Assembly: GCA_963702305.1 (NCBI GenBank)
Contig: CAVPBX010000013.1
Span: 84,157-148,156, forward strand
DNA length: 64,000 bases
Source: PALSA-693 sp963702305
GTDB taxonomy: Bacteria; Actinomycetota; Acidimicrobiia; Acidimicrobiales; Palsa-688
Direction: 5' to 3'
Below are positions 25,254 through 34,502 of this stretch, in pieces. The stretch's first letter is position 1. Each line of letters starts with the position of its first letter. A model generated the notes under the pieces. The model worked only from the letters and a program-made list of their open reading frames with translations. It was not told the DNA's origin and made no database searches. The translations under genes and the position numbers were made by a program.

Positions 25254-25949
25254 ATGACGAAGGTCCACCGGCGATCCGGCGGGTTGGCGGTGCTGGCCGC
25301 GGCGGCCACGATCGGGCTGGCGGCGTGCGGAGGTTCCAGCTCGCCGCACGTCGCCAGCTTGGGCAACAGCAGCGGGACCACCCCCGGCACCACGACCACC
25401 CTGCCCAAGGGCAACCCGACCCAGCTGCTCGACGAGTGGGCCACTTGCATGCGCAGCCACGGAATGCCCGGTCTGGCCGATCCGACCATCGACGCCAACG
25501 GGGTCATCCACATCATCCTGCCGGCCGCGAACAGCGGTCCAACCGGCTTTAAGACGGACCAGGGCCCGTGCGGCAGCTACCTGACGGCGGCGTCGACCGC
25601 GTTGCGAGGCGGGCAGCCGCTGCAGAAGCCCGACCCGGCCAAGCTGCTGAAGTACTCGCAATGCATGCAGTCCCACGGGATCCCCGACTTCCCGGACCCG
25701 TCCGGTGGAGGCCTGTCGATCCGCGTCTCCCCTGGCAGCGACCTCAACCCGCAGAGCCCGACGTTCCAGGCCGCCGCCAAGCTGTGTACCAAGCTGACGG
25801 GCGTGCCGGGGCCGGGCGGAGGGCCCCCGCCGCGCGGCGGGATCGAGGTGCAAGGGGGTGGCGGCCCGGCCGGCGGCCCGGGCGGCAACGGCGGGTCGAA
25901 AGCCGGCATCGCCACCCAAGGGATCGGCAGCGGAGCGGGCGGTGGCTGA
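25254..25949 (+). CDS. Lipoprotein with duplicated CMxSHG-type repeat
   Basis: 231 residues, exported and lipid-anchored: signal peptide with lipobox LAAC (Cys near residue 24). The mature part holds two related units of about 60-70 residues: TCMRSHGMPGLADP followed by a later PCGSYL, and QCMQSHGIPDFPDP followed by KLCTKL. So each unit has Cys-Met-x-Ser-His-Gly, a Pro/Asp-Pro segment and one further Cys. The C-terminal 40 residues are Gly/Pro-rich. The function is unknown; paired Cys/Met/His could bind metal or form disulfides. First gene of a four-gene operon with an adaptor and MacB-type proteins. Confidence 0.8.
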   Translation: MTKVHRRSGGLAVLAAAATIGLAACGGSSSPHVASLGNSSGTTPGTTTTLPKGNPTQLLDEWATCMRSHGMPGLADPTIDANGVIHIILPAANSGPTGFKTDQGPCGSYLTAASTALRGGQPLQKPDPAKLLKYSQCMQSHGIPDFPDPSGGGLSIRVSPGSDLNPQSPTFQAAAKLCTKLTGVPGPGGGPPPRGGIEVQGGGGPAGGPGGNGGSKAGIATQGIGSGAGGG

Positions 25950-27519
25950 ACTGTCCGTCAAGCGGGTCGTGTTCGTGGCCGCCCTCGCCGGCGCGGTGGT
26001 CGGCGGCGGCGTCGCCAGCGGGGTGGCGGAGGCGTCGGGCGGGTCCAGCGGTGGCGGCAGCCCTTCCTCCAACCGCAGCGGGTCCGTCGCCACCACCGCG
26101 GTGGTGCGCACCAATCTGGCGTCCACCGTCCAGGTCGGGGGGTCGATCGGCTACCAGAGTTCGTACGCCATCGCCGCGCCCACCGGGGCGACACCCCAGC
26201 AGGTCGCCCAGGCCCAGCAGGCGGTCGCCCAGGCCGAACAGGCCCTGAGCGGGGACCAGACGGCGGAGGCGGATTCCGTCGCGGCCGATGACCAGGCGGT
26301 GACGGCGGCCCAGGACAACGCCAACACCGCGGCCGCCACGCTCAGCGCTGACCAGGCCAAGCAGGCGCAGGACTGCGCCGGGAGGGGCGCGTCCACGCCG
26401 GCGTGCAGCCAGGACGCCCAGAAAGTCAGTCAGGACCAGAGTCAGGACAACCAGGCCCAGCAGGCCCTCACCACGGCCCAAGCCAACCAGGTCCGCGACC
26501 ACGACCAGGCGCAGGCCAAGGTCTCCTCCGACACCACCCAGCTGCAGGGAGCCGAGGCCAGCCTGGCGGCCCTGGAGGCCACCGCGGTGAGCTCCGGCAC
26601 CACCTACACGTCCTTGCCGAAGGTGGGCCAGATCATCAGGGAGGACCAGGCCGTCTACGGTGTCAACGGTCAGCCAGTACCGCTCCTGTACGGCGCCGTC
26701 GCCGCCTACCGGGCCTTCCAATTCGGCATGTCGGACGGCACCGATGTCGGCGAGCTCACCCACGACCTGATCGCCCTCGGCTACGGCGCCGGCCTCACCC
26801 AGAGCAACCACTACTCGGCGGCCACCGCCGCGGCCGTGGCGCGCTGGCAGACGGCCCTCGGGCTGCCCGCCACCGGCACCCTGCTGCTGGGCCAGGCGGT
26901 CTTCGAACCCGGTCCCATTCGGGTGACCACCGTGACCCCGTCGGTGGGCCAGGCCGTCGCCCCCGGCAACGTCCTCGATGCCACCAGCACCACCCCGATC
27001 GTGACGGTCGCCCTGCAAGTGACGCAGGAGTACCTGGTGAAGCCCGGCGACGCCGTCTCGGTCGTGCTGCCCGACGGCAGCACGACGGTGAGCGGCCGGG
27101 TGGAGACGGTCGGCAACGTGGCCACCTGCCCGAACGGCAATGGGAACGGGGCCGGCAACGGCGGCTCCAACGCCGGTAACGGACCGGCCGACGTGTCGCC
27201 GTGCGCCGCCAGCGGGAGCGGCAGCTCCTCCACGCCCACCGTCACGGTCACCGTCACGTTGGACAGCACGCCGCCGGGCGCCACCCTCGACCAGGCGCCC
27301 GTCAACGTCGACCTCACCAGCCAGCGGGCCGACAATGTCCTCGCCGTGCCCGTCAACGCCCTCCTGGCCCTCCAGGGCGGCGGTGACGCGGTCGAGGTCG
27401 TCTCGGGGACCAGCCATCAGCTGGTGGGCGTCACCACCGGCCTGTACAGCAACACCCTGGTGCAGATCAGCGGCACCGGGATCACCGCCGGCACCCGCGT
27501 CGAGGTGCCCTCCTCGTGA
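25942..27519 (+). CDS. Efflux adaptor with peptidoglycan-binding domain
   Basis: About 525 residues from a GTG overlapping the lipoprotein stop by 8 nt. One N-terminal membrane helix (about 7-25), then a long Ala/Gln/Asp-rich coiled-coil hairpin (about 85-210, with A-x-x-Q-x repeats and a Cys pair RGASTPACSQDA), a PG_binding_1-like segment (TDVGELTHDLIALGYG ... ARWQTALGLPATGTL, about 260-300), and beta-barrel/lipoyl-type regions to the end. Adaptors of this kind in Actinobacteria join MacB-type permeases to the cell wall. The stop overlaps the ATPase start (GTGA). Confidence 0.83.
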   Translation: MAELSVKRVVFVAALAGAVVGGGVASGVAEASGGSSGGGSPSSNRSGSVATTAVVRTNLASTVQVGGSIGYQSSYAIAAPTGATPQQVAQAQQAVAQAEQALSGDQTAEADSVAADDQAVTAAQDNANTAAATLSADQAKQAQDCAGRGASTPACSQDAQKVSQDQSQDNQAQQALTTAQANQVRDHDQAQAKVSSDTTQLQGAEASLAALEATAVSSGTTYTSLPKVGQIIREDQAVYGVNGQPVPLLYGAVAAYRAFQFGMSDGTDVGELTHDLIALGYGAGLTQSNHYSAATAAAVARWQTALGLPATGTLLLGQAVFEPGPIRVTTVTPSVGQAVAPGNVLDATSTTPIVTVALQVTQEYLVKPGDAVSVVLPDGSTTVSGRVETVGNVATCPNGNGNGAGNGGSNAGNGPADVSPCAASGSGSSSTPTVTVTVTLDSTPPGATLDQAPVNVDLTSQRADNVLAVPVNALLALQGGGDAVEVVSGTSHQLVGVTTGLYSNTLVQISGTGITAGTRVEVPSS

Positions 27520-28238
27520 CGCTGGCTGCGCCGGTCGACCTGGAGGGGGACGCCGGTCCCACCCCGGTCCTCGAGCTGATCGACGTCGTCAAGGAGTACC
27601 CCGGCGACCCGCCCGTGGTGGCCCTCGCCGGGGTCAGCCTGCGCATCAACGCAGGTGAGTTGGTCGCCATCGTCGGCCCGTCCGGTTCGGGCAAGAGCAC
27701 CCTGCTCCACGTCATGGGCACCCTCGAGCGGCCCACGCGCGGCGCCCTGCGCATCGCCGGCGAGGACACGTCGGAGATGACGGACAAGCAGCTGTCAGGA
27801 GTGCGGGCCCGCCGCCTGGGCTTCGTGTTCCAGCAGTTCTTCCTCATGGACGGCTTGAGCGTGCTCGACAACGTCGCCGACGGTTTGCTCTACCGGGGCG
27901 GCCACCTGGCCGAGCGCCGCCGCCTGGCGACCGTCGCCATCGAACGGGTCGGGCTCACCCATCGAGTCGGGCACCGGCCCAACCAGCTCTCCGGAGGGGA
28001 GCAGCAGCGCACGGCCATCGCCCGGGCCCTCGCCGGGCGGCCGGCACTCGTCATGGCCGACGAGCCGACCGGCAACCTGGACTCGGTGACCGGGGCGGCC
28101 ATCCTCGAGCTGCTCCGCGAGCTGCACGAAGAGGGCACCACCATCGTGATCATCACCCACGACCACGACGTGGCCGCCGCGGTGGACCGCCGCATCGAGA
28201 TCCGCGACGGGAGAGTGCTCAGCGATGCGGCGACGTGA
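27516..28238 (+). CDS. MacB-type ABC transporter ATP-binding protein
   Basis: 240 residues. Walker A VGPSGSGKSTL, Q-loop FVFQQFFLMDGL, signature LSGGEQQR and Walker B LVMADEPTGNLDS. GTG start overlapping the adaptor stop; its end overlaps the permease start by 14 nt. Together with the next gene it forms a mechanotransmission-type ABC transporter. Confidence 0.93.
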   Translation: MTLAAPVDLEGDAGPTPVLELIDVVKEYPGDPPVVALAGVSLRINAGELVAIVGPSGSGKSTLLHVMGTLERPTRGALRIAGEDTSEMTDKQLSGVRARRLGFVFQQFFLMDGLSVLDNVADGLLYRGGHLAERRRLATVAIERVGLTHRVGHRPNQLSGGEQQRTAIARALAGRPALVMADEPTGNLDSVTGAAILELLRELHEEGTTIVIITHDHDVAAAVDRRIEIRDGRVLSDAAT

Positions 28239-29433
28239 TGCGGCCGCCGGCGCCTCCCGGCTGTCGCGACGCGACCTGATTCGGGTCGGCAGCCTGGGGC
28301 TGCGCAGCCGGCGGGTCCGGGCGTCCTTGTCGGCGCTGGGCATCAGCATCGGCATCGCGGCGATCGTCGGGGTGCTCGGCATCTCCCAGTCGTCGAAGTC
28401 GGGCCTGCTGTCCGAGCTGGGCCGGCTGGGCAACCTGCTGAGCGTGCAAGCGGGACAGACGGCGTTCGGCCAGCAGTCGGAGCTCCCGGTGACGGCCGAG
28501 GGCATGGTGTCCCGCATCGGACCGGTCACCAATGTGACCGAGATCGGGAGCGTCTCCGGCACCTATGTGTACCGCAACTCGTTCGTTCCCGCCGTCAGCA
28601 CGGGCGGCATCTCCGTCACCGCGACCGACTCGAACCTGCCCCCCACCCTCGGCGCCACCCTCAGCCACGGCACCTTCCTCAACGCCGCCACGGCGCGCTA
28701 CCCGGCGGTGGTGCTGGGCGCGGAAGCGGCTCAGGTGCTCGGCATCCACGACCTGTCCAGCCCGGTACAGGTGTGGCTGGGCGGCCACTGGTTCACCGTC
28801 GTCGGCATCCTGAAGCCGGTCGAACTGGTGTCGCAGCTGGACAGCGCGGCCCTGATCGGGTTCCCGATCGCCGAGCAACTCTTCGGCTTCGACGGCCACC
28901 CGACCGAGCTGTACGTGCGCAGCGTGCCGAGCCAGGTCGACGCGGTGTCGTCCGTGCTGCCGGCCACGGTCAACCCGCCCGACCCGACGACCGTCCAAGT
29001 GAGCCAGCCGTCCGACGTGCTGAAGGCCGCAGTGGCCGCCAAGGGGGCGTACAACGGGCTGCTGCTTGGCCTGGGCGCGGTGGCGCTTCTGGTGGGCGGA
29101 GTGGGCATCGCCAACGTCATGGTGATCTCGGTCCTCGAACGCCGATCGGAGATCGGGCTACGCCGGGCCCTGGGCGCCAGCCGGCGCCACGTGGCTGAGC
29201 AGTTCCTGGCCGAAGCCCTCCTGCTGTCGGTCCTCGGCGGGCTGGCGGGCACGGTGATCGGGGGTGTGGCGACCGCCGTCTACGCCCTGACGCAGCACTG
29301 GTCTGTCGCTATCCCCCCGCTGGCGCTCTACGGCGGCGTCGGCGCGGCCCTGGTCATCGGCGCCGTCGCCGGCCTCTACCCGTCGATGCGGGCCGCCCGC
29401 CTGTCGCCCACGGAAGCCCTGCGCACGGTGTGA
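28225..29433 (+). CDS. MacB/FtsX-type ABC transporter permease
   Basis: 402 residues with the type VII ABC permease layout: first helix near 30-50 (RVRASLSALGISIGIAAIV), a roughly 220-residue extracytoplasmic domain, and three C-terminal helices including GGVGIANVMVISVLERRSEIGLRRALGA-like sequence (about 290-315) and the final PSMRAARLSPTEALRTV. Last gene of the operon, followed by a stem-loop. Confidence 0.93.
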   Translation: MRRRDAAAGASRLSRRDLIRVGSLGLRSRRVRASLSALGISIGIAAIVGVLGISQSSKSGLLSELGRLGNLLSVQAGQTAFGQQSELPVTAEGMVSRIGPVTNVTEIGSVSGTYVYRNSFVPAVSTGGISVTATDSNLPPTLGATLSHGTFLNAATARYPAVVLGAEAAQVLGIHDLSSPVQVWLGGHWFTVVGILKPVELVSQLDSAALIGFPIAEQLFGFDGHPTELYVRSVPSQVDAVSSVLPATVNPPDPTTVQVSQPSDVLKAAVAAKGAYNGLLLGLGAVALLVGGVGIANVMVISVLERRSEIGLRRALGASRRHVAEQFLAEALLLSVLGGLAGTVIGGVATAVYALTQHWSVAIPPLALYGGVGAALVIGAVAGLYPSMRAARLSPTEALRTV

Positions 29434-29461
29434 CCCCGCCACGATCCGGTCCTAGGCGGGG
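29434..29461. terminator. Bidirectional stem-loop between convergent genes
   Basis: CCCCGCC (29434-29440) and GGCGGGG (29455-29461) form a perfect 7-bp stem with a 14-nt loop, filling the gap between the convergent permease and aminotransferase stops. There is no T-tract, as is common in high-GC Actinobacteria. Confidence 0.6.
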
Positions 29462-29463
29462 GC

Positions 29464-30780
29464 TCAGGGGACGCCCGGGTGGGCGACCTCTTCCAGGGCC
29501 GCCATGATCGCCGCCGCGCCCTCGTCGATCTCGGCCGCAGTCACCGACAGCGGCGGGGCGATGCGCAGCACGTTGCCGTGCATCCCGCCCTTACCCACCA
29601 GCACCCCCAGCCGCCGGCAGCCTTCCAGGGCCGCCGTGGCCGCAGCCGCGGCAGGGGCGACGCCGCCCGGTTGCACCATCTCGACCGCGACCATGAGCCC
29701 TCGGCCGCGCACCTCCCCCACTACCGGCAACTTGCCGGCGAGGGGGGCCAGCTGGTCCATCAGCTGATTCCCCCGTGCCAGGGCGTTGGCCTGCAGATCA
29801 TGGGAGAGCAGGTAGTCGAGGTTGGCGAGGGCCCCGGCCGTGGCCAGGGGGTTGCCCCCGAAGGTGGAGATGGAGTTGGCGTGTACCGAGTCGACGAGTT
29901 CGGGCCGGCCGGCGATACCGCCGATCGCCAGCCCATTTCCCAAACCCTTGGCGAACGTCAAGAGGTCGGGAGTGATGCCGTGGGCCTGGTAGCCCCAGAA
30001 ATGGTCGCCCGTGCGCCCCCAACCGGTCTGCACCTCGTCGGAGATGAAGAGAATGCCGTATTCGTCAAGGACGTCCTTCATGGCCGCGAACAACCCGTCC
30101 GGCGGGACCACGAAGCCGGCGACGCCCTGGATGGGCTCGGCGATCAGGCAGGCCACATCGCCGGCCGTCGCCGTCTCGATCACGTCACGAAGGTCGGCGG
30201 CGCAGGCCGCCACAAACTCGGCATCGGGGAGGTGGCGGAAGGGACTGCGGTAGCGATAACCACCGTGGACGTAGCTCACGTTGACCGGGGTCAGGCTCGA
30301 CGCCGACCAGATGCGCAGCCCGGTGGTCGCCATGCTGGCAAAGGACCGGCCGTGATAGCTGTTCCGCAGCGCCAGCACCTGGTTGGAGCGGCGGGCGGTG
30401 CAGCACAGCTGCAGGGCGGTGTCGTTGGCTTCGCTGCCCGAGTTGACGAGGAAGACCTTGGCGTCGGGGATGCCCGACAACGCCGAGATGCGCTCGGCGA
30501 GCTCGACCATGGGGCGGATCAGGTACAGCGTGGAGGAGTGCAACATCCGGCCGGCCTGGGTGCGGATGGCGTCGACCACCTCGGGCACGGCATGGCCGGT
30601 CATGGTGGTCAGAATCCCGCCGAAGAAGTCGAGGTAGGTGCGACCCTGCCCGTCCGTGACCCTCCGGCCCGATCCCGACACCAACTCGATCGGCTCGTCG
30701 TAGAAGAGGTTGAGCCACGCCGGCATGACGCGGCGATGACGGGCCAGGAGTTCGGCGTGGGCCGATTCGGATTGCGACAC
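29464..30780 (-). CDS. Class III aminotransferase (AGXT2/GABA transaminase-like)
   Basis: PLP-dependent omega- or alanine-glyoxylate-type aminotransferase, about 438 residues from GTG 30780. Visible: VNSGSEANDTALQL (cofactor phosphate binding), NSYHGRS, FISDEVQTGWGRTG (Asp for pyridine N) and LTFAKGLGNG with the Schiff-base Lys; then STFGGNPLA. Third gene of a reverse-strand set after glutamate decarboxylase and an LLM oxidoreductase, which makes GABA a candidate amino donor, but AGXT2-like enzymes are similar. Confidence 0.88.
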   Translation of the reverse strand: MSQSESAHAELLARHRRVMPAWLNLFYDEPIELVSGSGRRVTDGQGRTYLDFFGGILTTMTGHAVPEVVDAIRTQAGRMLHSSTLYLIRPMVELAERISALSGIPDAKVFLVNSGSEANDTALQLCCTARRSNQVLALRNSYHGRSFASMATTGLRIWSASSLTPVNVSYVHGGYRYRSPFRHLPDAEFVAACAADLRDVIETATAGDVACLIAEPIQGVAGFVVPPDGLFAAMKDVLDEYGILFISDEVQTGWGRTGDHFWGYQAHGITPDLLTFAKGLGNGLAIGGIAGRPELVDSVHANSISTFGGNPLATAGALANLDYLLSHDLQANALARGNQLMDQLAPLAGKLPVVGEVRGRGLMVAVEMVQPGGVAPAAAAATAALEGCRRLGVLVGKGGMHGNVLRIAPPLSVTAAEIDEGAAAIMAALEEVAHPGVP

Positions 30781-30827
30781 GCCGCCGAGTGTGGCGCCTC
30801 GCCCAGCCGGACTCAAATGGCTGGTGG

Positions 30828-31697
30828 CTACTGTCCGGGCTCGAGGGCCTCGGCCGCGGTGGCCAGGACGTCGAGATGGGCGTCGAGACCGTCGAGTCCC
30901 GCACCCATGGTGTTGACCGCCACGTGGCTCGCCCCCGCGGCGCGCCACCGGTCGGCGTGCTTGACCAGGTCGTCGAGGCCGCCCGGCCCCCAGCTGATCC
31001 GGCCCTCCATGCCCAGCGCCGCCGGATCCCGACCGGCCGCTCTGGCCGACTCGTCGACGACGGCCCGGGCGTCATCCAGCCGGTCGCCCGGCGGCACCTG
31101 CGGGAACCAACCGTCCGCCAGGCGGCCGATGCGCCGGAAGGCGGCCGGCGACTGCCCGCCGAGCCAGATCGGGATAGGTCGTTGCACCGGAAGGGGAGCC
31201 AAGCCGGCGCCCGTCACCCGGTCGAAGCGGCCCTCAAAGGTGACGGACCGCTCGGTCCACAGTCGCCGGAGGAGCCCGATCTGCTCCTCCTCCCGCTTCC
31301 CGCACGTGGAGAAGTCCTGACCCAGGGCCTCGTACTCCACCGCATTCCAGCCGACGCCGACACCGAGGCGGAAGCGGCCCTCGGTCAGGATGTCCACCTC
31401 GGCGGCCTGTTTGGCGAGCAGCGCGGTCTGGCGCTGCGGGGCGATGATGATGCCGGTGACCAGCTCCACGCTGGTCACCGCGGCCAAGTAGCCGTACAGG
31501 ACGAGGGGCTCGTGGAAGGTGGTATCGACGTTGTACGGGCCCTGCCAACCCGTGTGCACCGAGGGGTCGGCACCGACCACGTGGTCGTAGGCGAGGATGT
31601 GGCGGTAGCCGAGCTCCTCGACCCGTTGGGCGTAGGCCCACGCCGATCCGACGTCGGTGGGCAGCTCGGTCTGGGGGTAGACGACTCCTATCCGCAT
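30828..31697 (-). CDS. LLM-class F420-dependent oxidoreductase
   Basis: 289-residue luciferase-like monooxygenase-fold protein. Typical segments: MRIGVVYPQTELP, HILAYDHVVG, GIIIAPQRQTALLAKQAAEVD, GRFRLGVGVGWNAVEYEALG and PIPIWLGGQSPAAFRRIGRLADG. In Actinobacteria this group generally uses coenzyme F420 rather than FMN. It lies between the decarboxylase and aminotransferase genes with short gaps. The substrate is not predictable. Confidence 0.9.
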   Translation of the reverse strand: MRIGVVYPQTELPTDVGSAWAYAQRVEELGYRHILAYDHVVGADPSVHTGWQGPYNVDTTFHEPLVLYGYLAAVTSVELVTGIIIAPQRQTALLAKQAAEVDILTEGRFRLGVGVGWNAVEYEALGQDFSTCGKREEEQIGLLRRLWTERSVTFEGRFDRVTGAGLAPLPVQRPIPIWLGGQSPAAFRRIGRLADGWFPQVPPGDRLDDARAVVDESARAAGRDPAALGMEGRISWGPGGLDDLVKHADRWRAAGASHVAVNTMGAGLDGLDAHLDVLATAAEALEPGQ

Positions 31698-31739
31698 GGG
31701 TCCTGTCTACCGCGTGGCGGCCGGCTCGCGTCTCGCCGG

Positions 31740-33281
31740 TCAATGGGCGAACACCTGCCGGGTGCCCGTCGCCGCCGGCGGCAGTGGCTGCGTCAGCGAC
31801 TCCAGCTTCGCGGTGCGGCTCCGCAGGTCGGCGAGCAGCAGATCGGCCATGTCGTAGGTCATGCCGGCGCGGACCACGACGCGCAGCACCGCCAGGTCCT
31901 CGCGATCTTTCGGGAAGGTGTAGGCCGGCACCAGCCAGCCGCGCTCGCGTAGGCGGTCGGACACGTCGAACACGGTGTAGTTGGTGATCGCCGCGTCGAG
32001 GGCGAAGGCGAAGACCGGGAGGTCGGTGCCGTGGCTCACCAACCGGTACGGGCCGATCTGGGCGATGCCGGCCGCCAGGTACTGGGCGATGTCCGACGAC
32101 TGCTGCTGCACCCGCCGGAAGCCCTCGAAACCCAGACTGGCGAACATGAAGTACTGGGCCACCACCTCACTGCCAGGCCGGGAGAAATTGAGGGAGAAGG
32201 TCGGCATGTGCCCGCCGAGGTAGTTGACGTCGAAGATCAGCTCCTGGGGCAGCGCCTCCTCGTCGCGCCAGACGACCCAGCCCACTCCGGGATACACCAG
32301 TCCGTACTTATGGCCTGAGGCGTTGATGGACTGCACCCGAGGGACGCGGAAGTCCCACTCCAGATCGGGCTGCAGGAACGGCGCCACGAACCCGCCCGAG
32401 GCGGCATCCACGTGGATGGGGATATCGAGGCCGGTGTCTCGTTGCAGCTGGTCGAGGGCCGCGGCGATCTCGCCGACCGGCTCGTAGCTGCCGTCGAAGG
32501 TCGAGCCGAGCACCGCAGCCACCCCGATGGTGTTCTCGTCGCAGTACTTGACGGCCTCCGCACCGGTGAGGTGCAGCCGATCCCCTTCGACGGGCACCAG
32601 CTTGGGCTCGACGTCCCAGTACCGACAGAACTTCTCCCAGCACACCTGCACATTGGTGCCCGTGACGAGGTTGGGGCGGTCGGTCGGCAGGCCGGCGGCG
32701 CGCCGGCGCTCCCGCCATCGCCACTTGAGGGCGAGCGCCCCGAGCATTACCGCTTCGCTGGACCCGGTGGTGGAGCATCCGGTGGCGGAGTCCTCGTGGG
32801 GGGAGTTCCACAGGTTGGCGATCATGTTGACGCAGCGAGATTCGATCTCCGCCGTCTGCGGGTACTCGTCCTTGTCAATCATGTTTTTGTCCGCGGTGTC
32901 GGCCATGAGCCGGGCCGCCACGGGCGGCATGGACGTGGTGACGAAGGTGGCCAGGTTGAGCCGGGCGCTGCCGTCGAGGAGCAGGTCGCTCGAGATCAAT
33001 TCGTAGGCGTCCTCCGGCCCGATGCCCGTCATCGGCAGGAAATGCCTCGGCAGGTGGGTGCGGGCCTCGGTGGCAAAGCCGGTGCGCGGCAGCGCCGCCG
33101 CCGCCTCGGTCGGGGCCCGGTCGACGTCGGCGCGGGCCTCCTGCGGCAACTCCGCCAGCAGGTCCTGGGGGAGGTGGTCCAGGACGCCCGGCGGGAGATT
33201 GGCCCACAGTTCGGGCGGGATTTTCCGCTGTTTGGCCCAATGGATCAACTCGCGGCCGCTCGCCTTGCGGACCAGTCCCAT
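31740..33281 (-). CDS. gadB: Glutamate decarboxylase
   Basis: PLP enzyme converting glutamate to GABA and CO2; 513 residues. Motifs: TTGSSEAVMLGALALKWRW, PIHVDAASGGFVAPF, SINASGHKYGLVYPGVGW (Lys that binds PLP) and FSLNFSRPGSEVVAQY. The N-terminus has about 70 extra residues before the catalytic domain (MGLVRKASGRELIHWAKQRK start), longer than E. coli GadB. It heads the reverse-strand set with the oxidoreductase and the aminotransferase. Other PLP amino-acid decarboxylases are less likely given the HxxSGGF and SGHKYG context. Confidence 0.92.
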   Translation of the reverse strand: MGLVRKASGRELIHWAKQRKIPPELWANLPPGVLDHLPQDLLAELPQEARADVDRAPTEAAAALPRTGFATEARTHLPRHFLPMTGIGPEDAYELISSDLLLDGSARLNLATFVTTSMPPVAARLMADTADKNMIDKDEYPQTAEIESRCVNMIANLWNSPHEDSATGCSTTGSSEAVMLGALALKWRWRERRRAAGLPTDRPNLVTGTNVQVCWEKFCRYWDVEPKLVPVEGDRLHLTGAEAVKYCDENTIGVAAVLGSTFDGSYEPVGEIAAALDQLQRDTGLDIPIHVDAASGGFVAPFLQPDLEWDFRVPRVQSINASGHKYGLVYPGVGWVVWRDEEALPQELIFDVNYLGGHMPTFSLNFSRPGSEVVAQYFMFASLGFEGFRRVQQQSSDIAQYLAAGIAQIGPYRLVSHGTDLPVFAFALDAAITNYTVFDVSDRLRERGWLVPAYTFPKDREDLAVLRVVVRAGMTYDMADLLLADLRSRTAKLESLTQPLPPAATGTRQVFAH

Positions 33282-33365
33282 GCCGAACCCTCCCGTCGTC
33301 GGACGTCAATCCGAGGGCTGATCCTATTGGGTGTCCGGCGCCGGCCCGAGGGGTCGGATCGCCGG

Positions 33366-34502
33366 TCAGCCGAGGTCCAGACCCCGAGGTAGGCGCTCGG
33401 CGGGCCAGCCGAGAAGGGCCACGGCCTGGGCGCAGGCGAACCGGTCGGTCATGCCGTCGACGTAGGCGACCGCGGCGGGCAGCGGGTCGCCGGCGGCGGC
33501 CGGGTCGGACAGGGCGTCGGGGTGCGCCACGTAGTGTTCGACCAGGGCGCGGAGCAAGCCGATCACGGCCTTGGCCTGGGCGCGTGACTCCGGCCGGAGG
33601 TAGATGCGCTCGTGGTTGAACCGGCGCAACGAGGCCAAGGCTTCAGCCGCGCCGTCCGAGAGCGAGACCCGCCCAGTGGTGGCGGTGGTCTCGACGATGT
33701 CGGTGACGAACGCCCGGAGTTGGGCCGAACGGGTCGCCCCGCACCAACTGGTCACCTCGGCCGGCACGTCGCCGGCGCGGACCACGCCGGCGTGGACCGC
33801 GTCCTCGAGGTCGTGGGCGCAGTACGCCACCCGGTCCGCCAGGCCCACCACCTGGCCTTCGGGAGTGGCGGGAGAGGGACGCGACCACGAGTGGTTGCGG
33901 ATGCCGTCAACCGTCTCCTGGCACAGATTGAGCGGGGCCGCCGTCACGTCGGCGCCCCAGACCGCGTGGTCGAACCCGGGCACGAACATCCCGAGGGCGT
34001 CCTCGGACGCGTGGCCGCCCGGCCCGTGGCCACAGTCGTGCCCGAGGGCGACGGCCTCGACCAGCGCCACGTTGAGCCGGCAGGCCCGGGCGATGGCCGT
34101 GGCCACCTGGGCCACCTCGAGGGCGTGGGTCAGCCGGGTGCGCTGGTGGTCGGCCGGGAAGATGAACACCTGGGTCTTCCCGGCGAGCCGCCGGAACGCG
34201 GTCGAGTGGAGGATGCGGTCCCGGTCCCGCTCGAAGCACGTCCGCCACGGGTCGGCATCCTCCGGCCGGGCGCGACGCCCGGCGCCGGCGGCGCGGGTCG
34301 CGCCCGGGGCCAGGGCGGCGTGCTCGGTGGCCTGGCGCGTCTCGCGGTCCTGCAGGACGAATGAGCCGACCTCCACCAGCTCCCCGCCGGCGTGGGCCTG
34401 GCGGACGCCGGGAGCCAGCCGCTGACCGGCCATGGTGGCCGCCCATCGGTCCGCTCTGGTCGTCTCCTGTTCCTGCACGGGTAGCACGCTACCGGTGCCC
34501 AC
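33366..34502 (-). CDS. dgt: dGTPase-like deoxynucleoside triphosphohydrolase (HD domain)
   Basis: 378 residues. HD-superfamily catalytic residues are seen as TRLTHALEVAQ, LGHDCGHGPGGHASE and later the second Asp in GLADRVAYCAHDLED. RILHSTAFRRLAGKTQVF is the usual N-terminal dGTPase motif. It hydrolyses dNTPs to deoxynucleosides plus triphosphate. The first 60 residues are poorly conserved, so the true start could be inside. GTG start used. Confidence 0.9.
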   Translation of the reverse strand: MGTGSVLPVQEQETTRADRWAATMAGQRLAPGVRQAHAGGELVEVGSFVLQDRETRQATEHAALAPGATRAAGAGRRARPEDADPWRTCFERDRDRILHSTAFRRLAGKTQVFIFPADHQRTRLTHALEVAQVATAIARACRLNVALVEAVALGHDCGHGPGGHASEDALGMFVPGFDHAVWGADVTAAPLNLCQETVDGIRNHSWSRPSPATPEGQVVGLADRVAYCAHDLEDAVHAGVVRAGDVPAEVTSWCGATRSAQLRAFVTDIVETTATTGRVSLSDGAAEALASLRRFNHERIYLRPESRAQAKAVIGLLRALVEHYVAHPDALSDPAAAGDPLPAAVAYVDGMTDRFACAQAVALLGWPAERLPRGLDLG

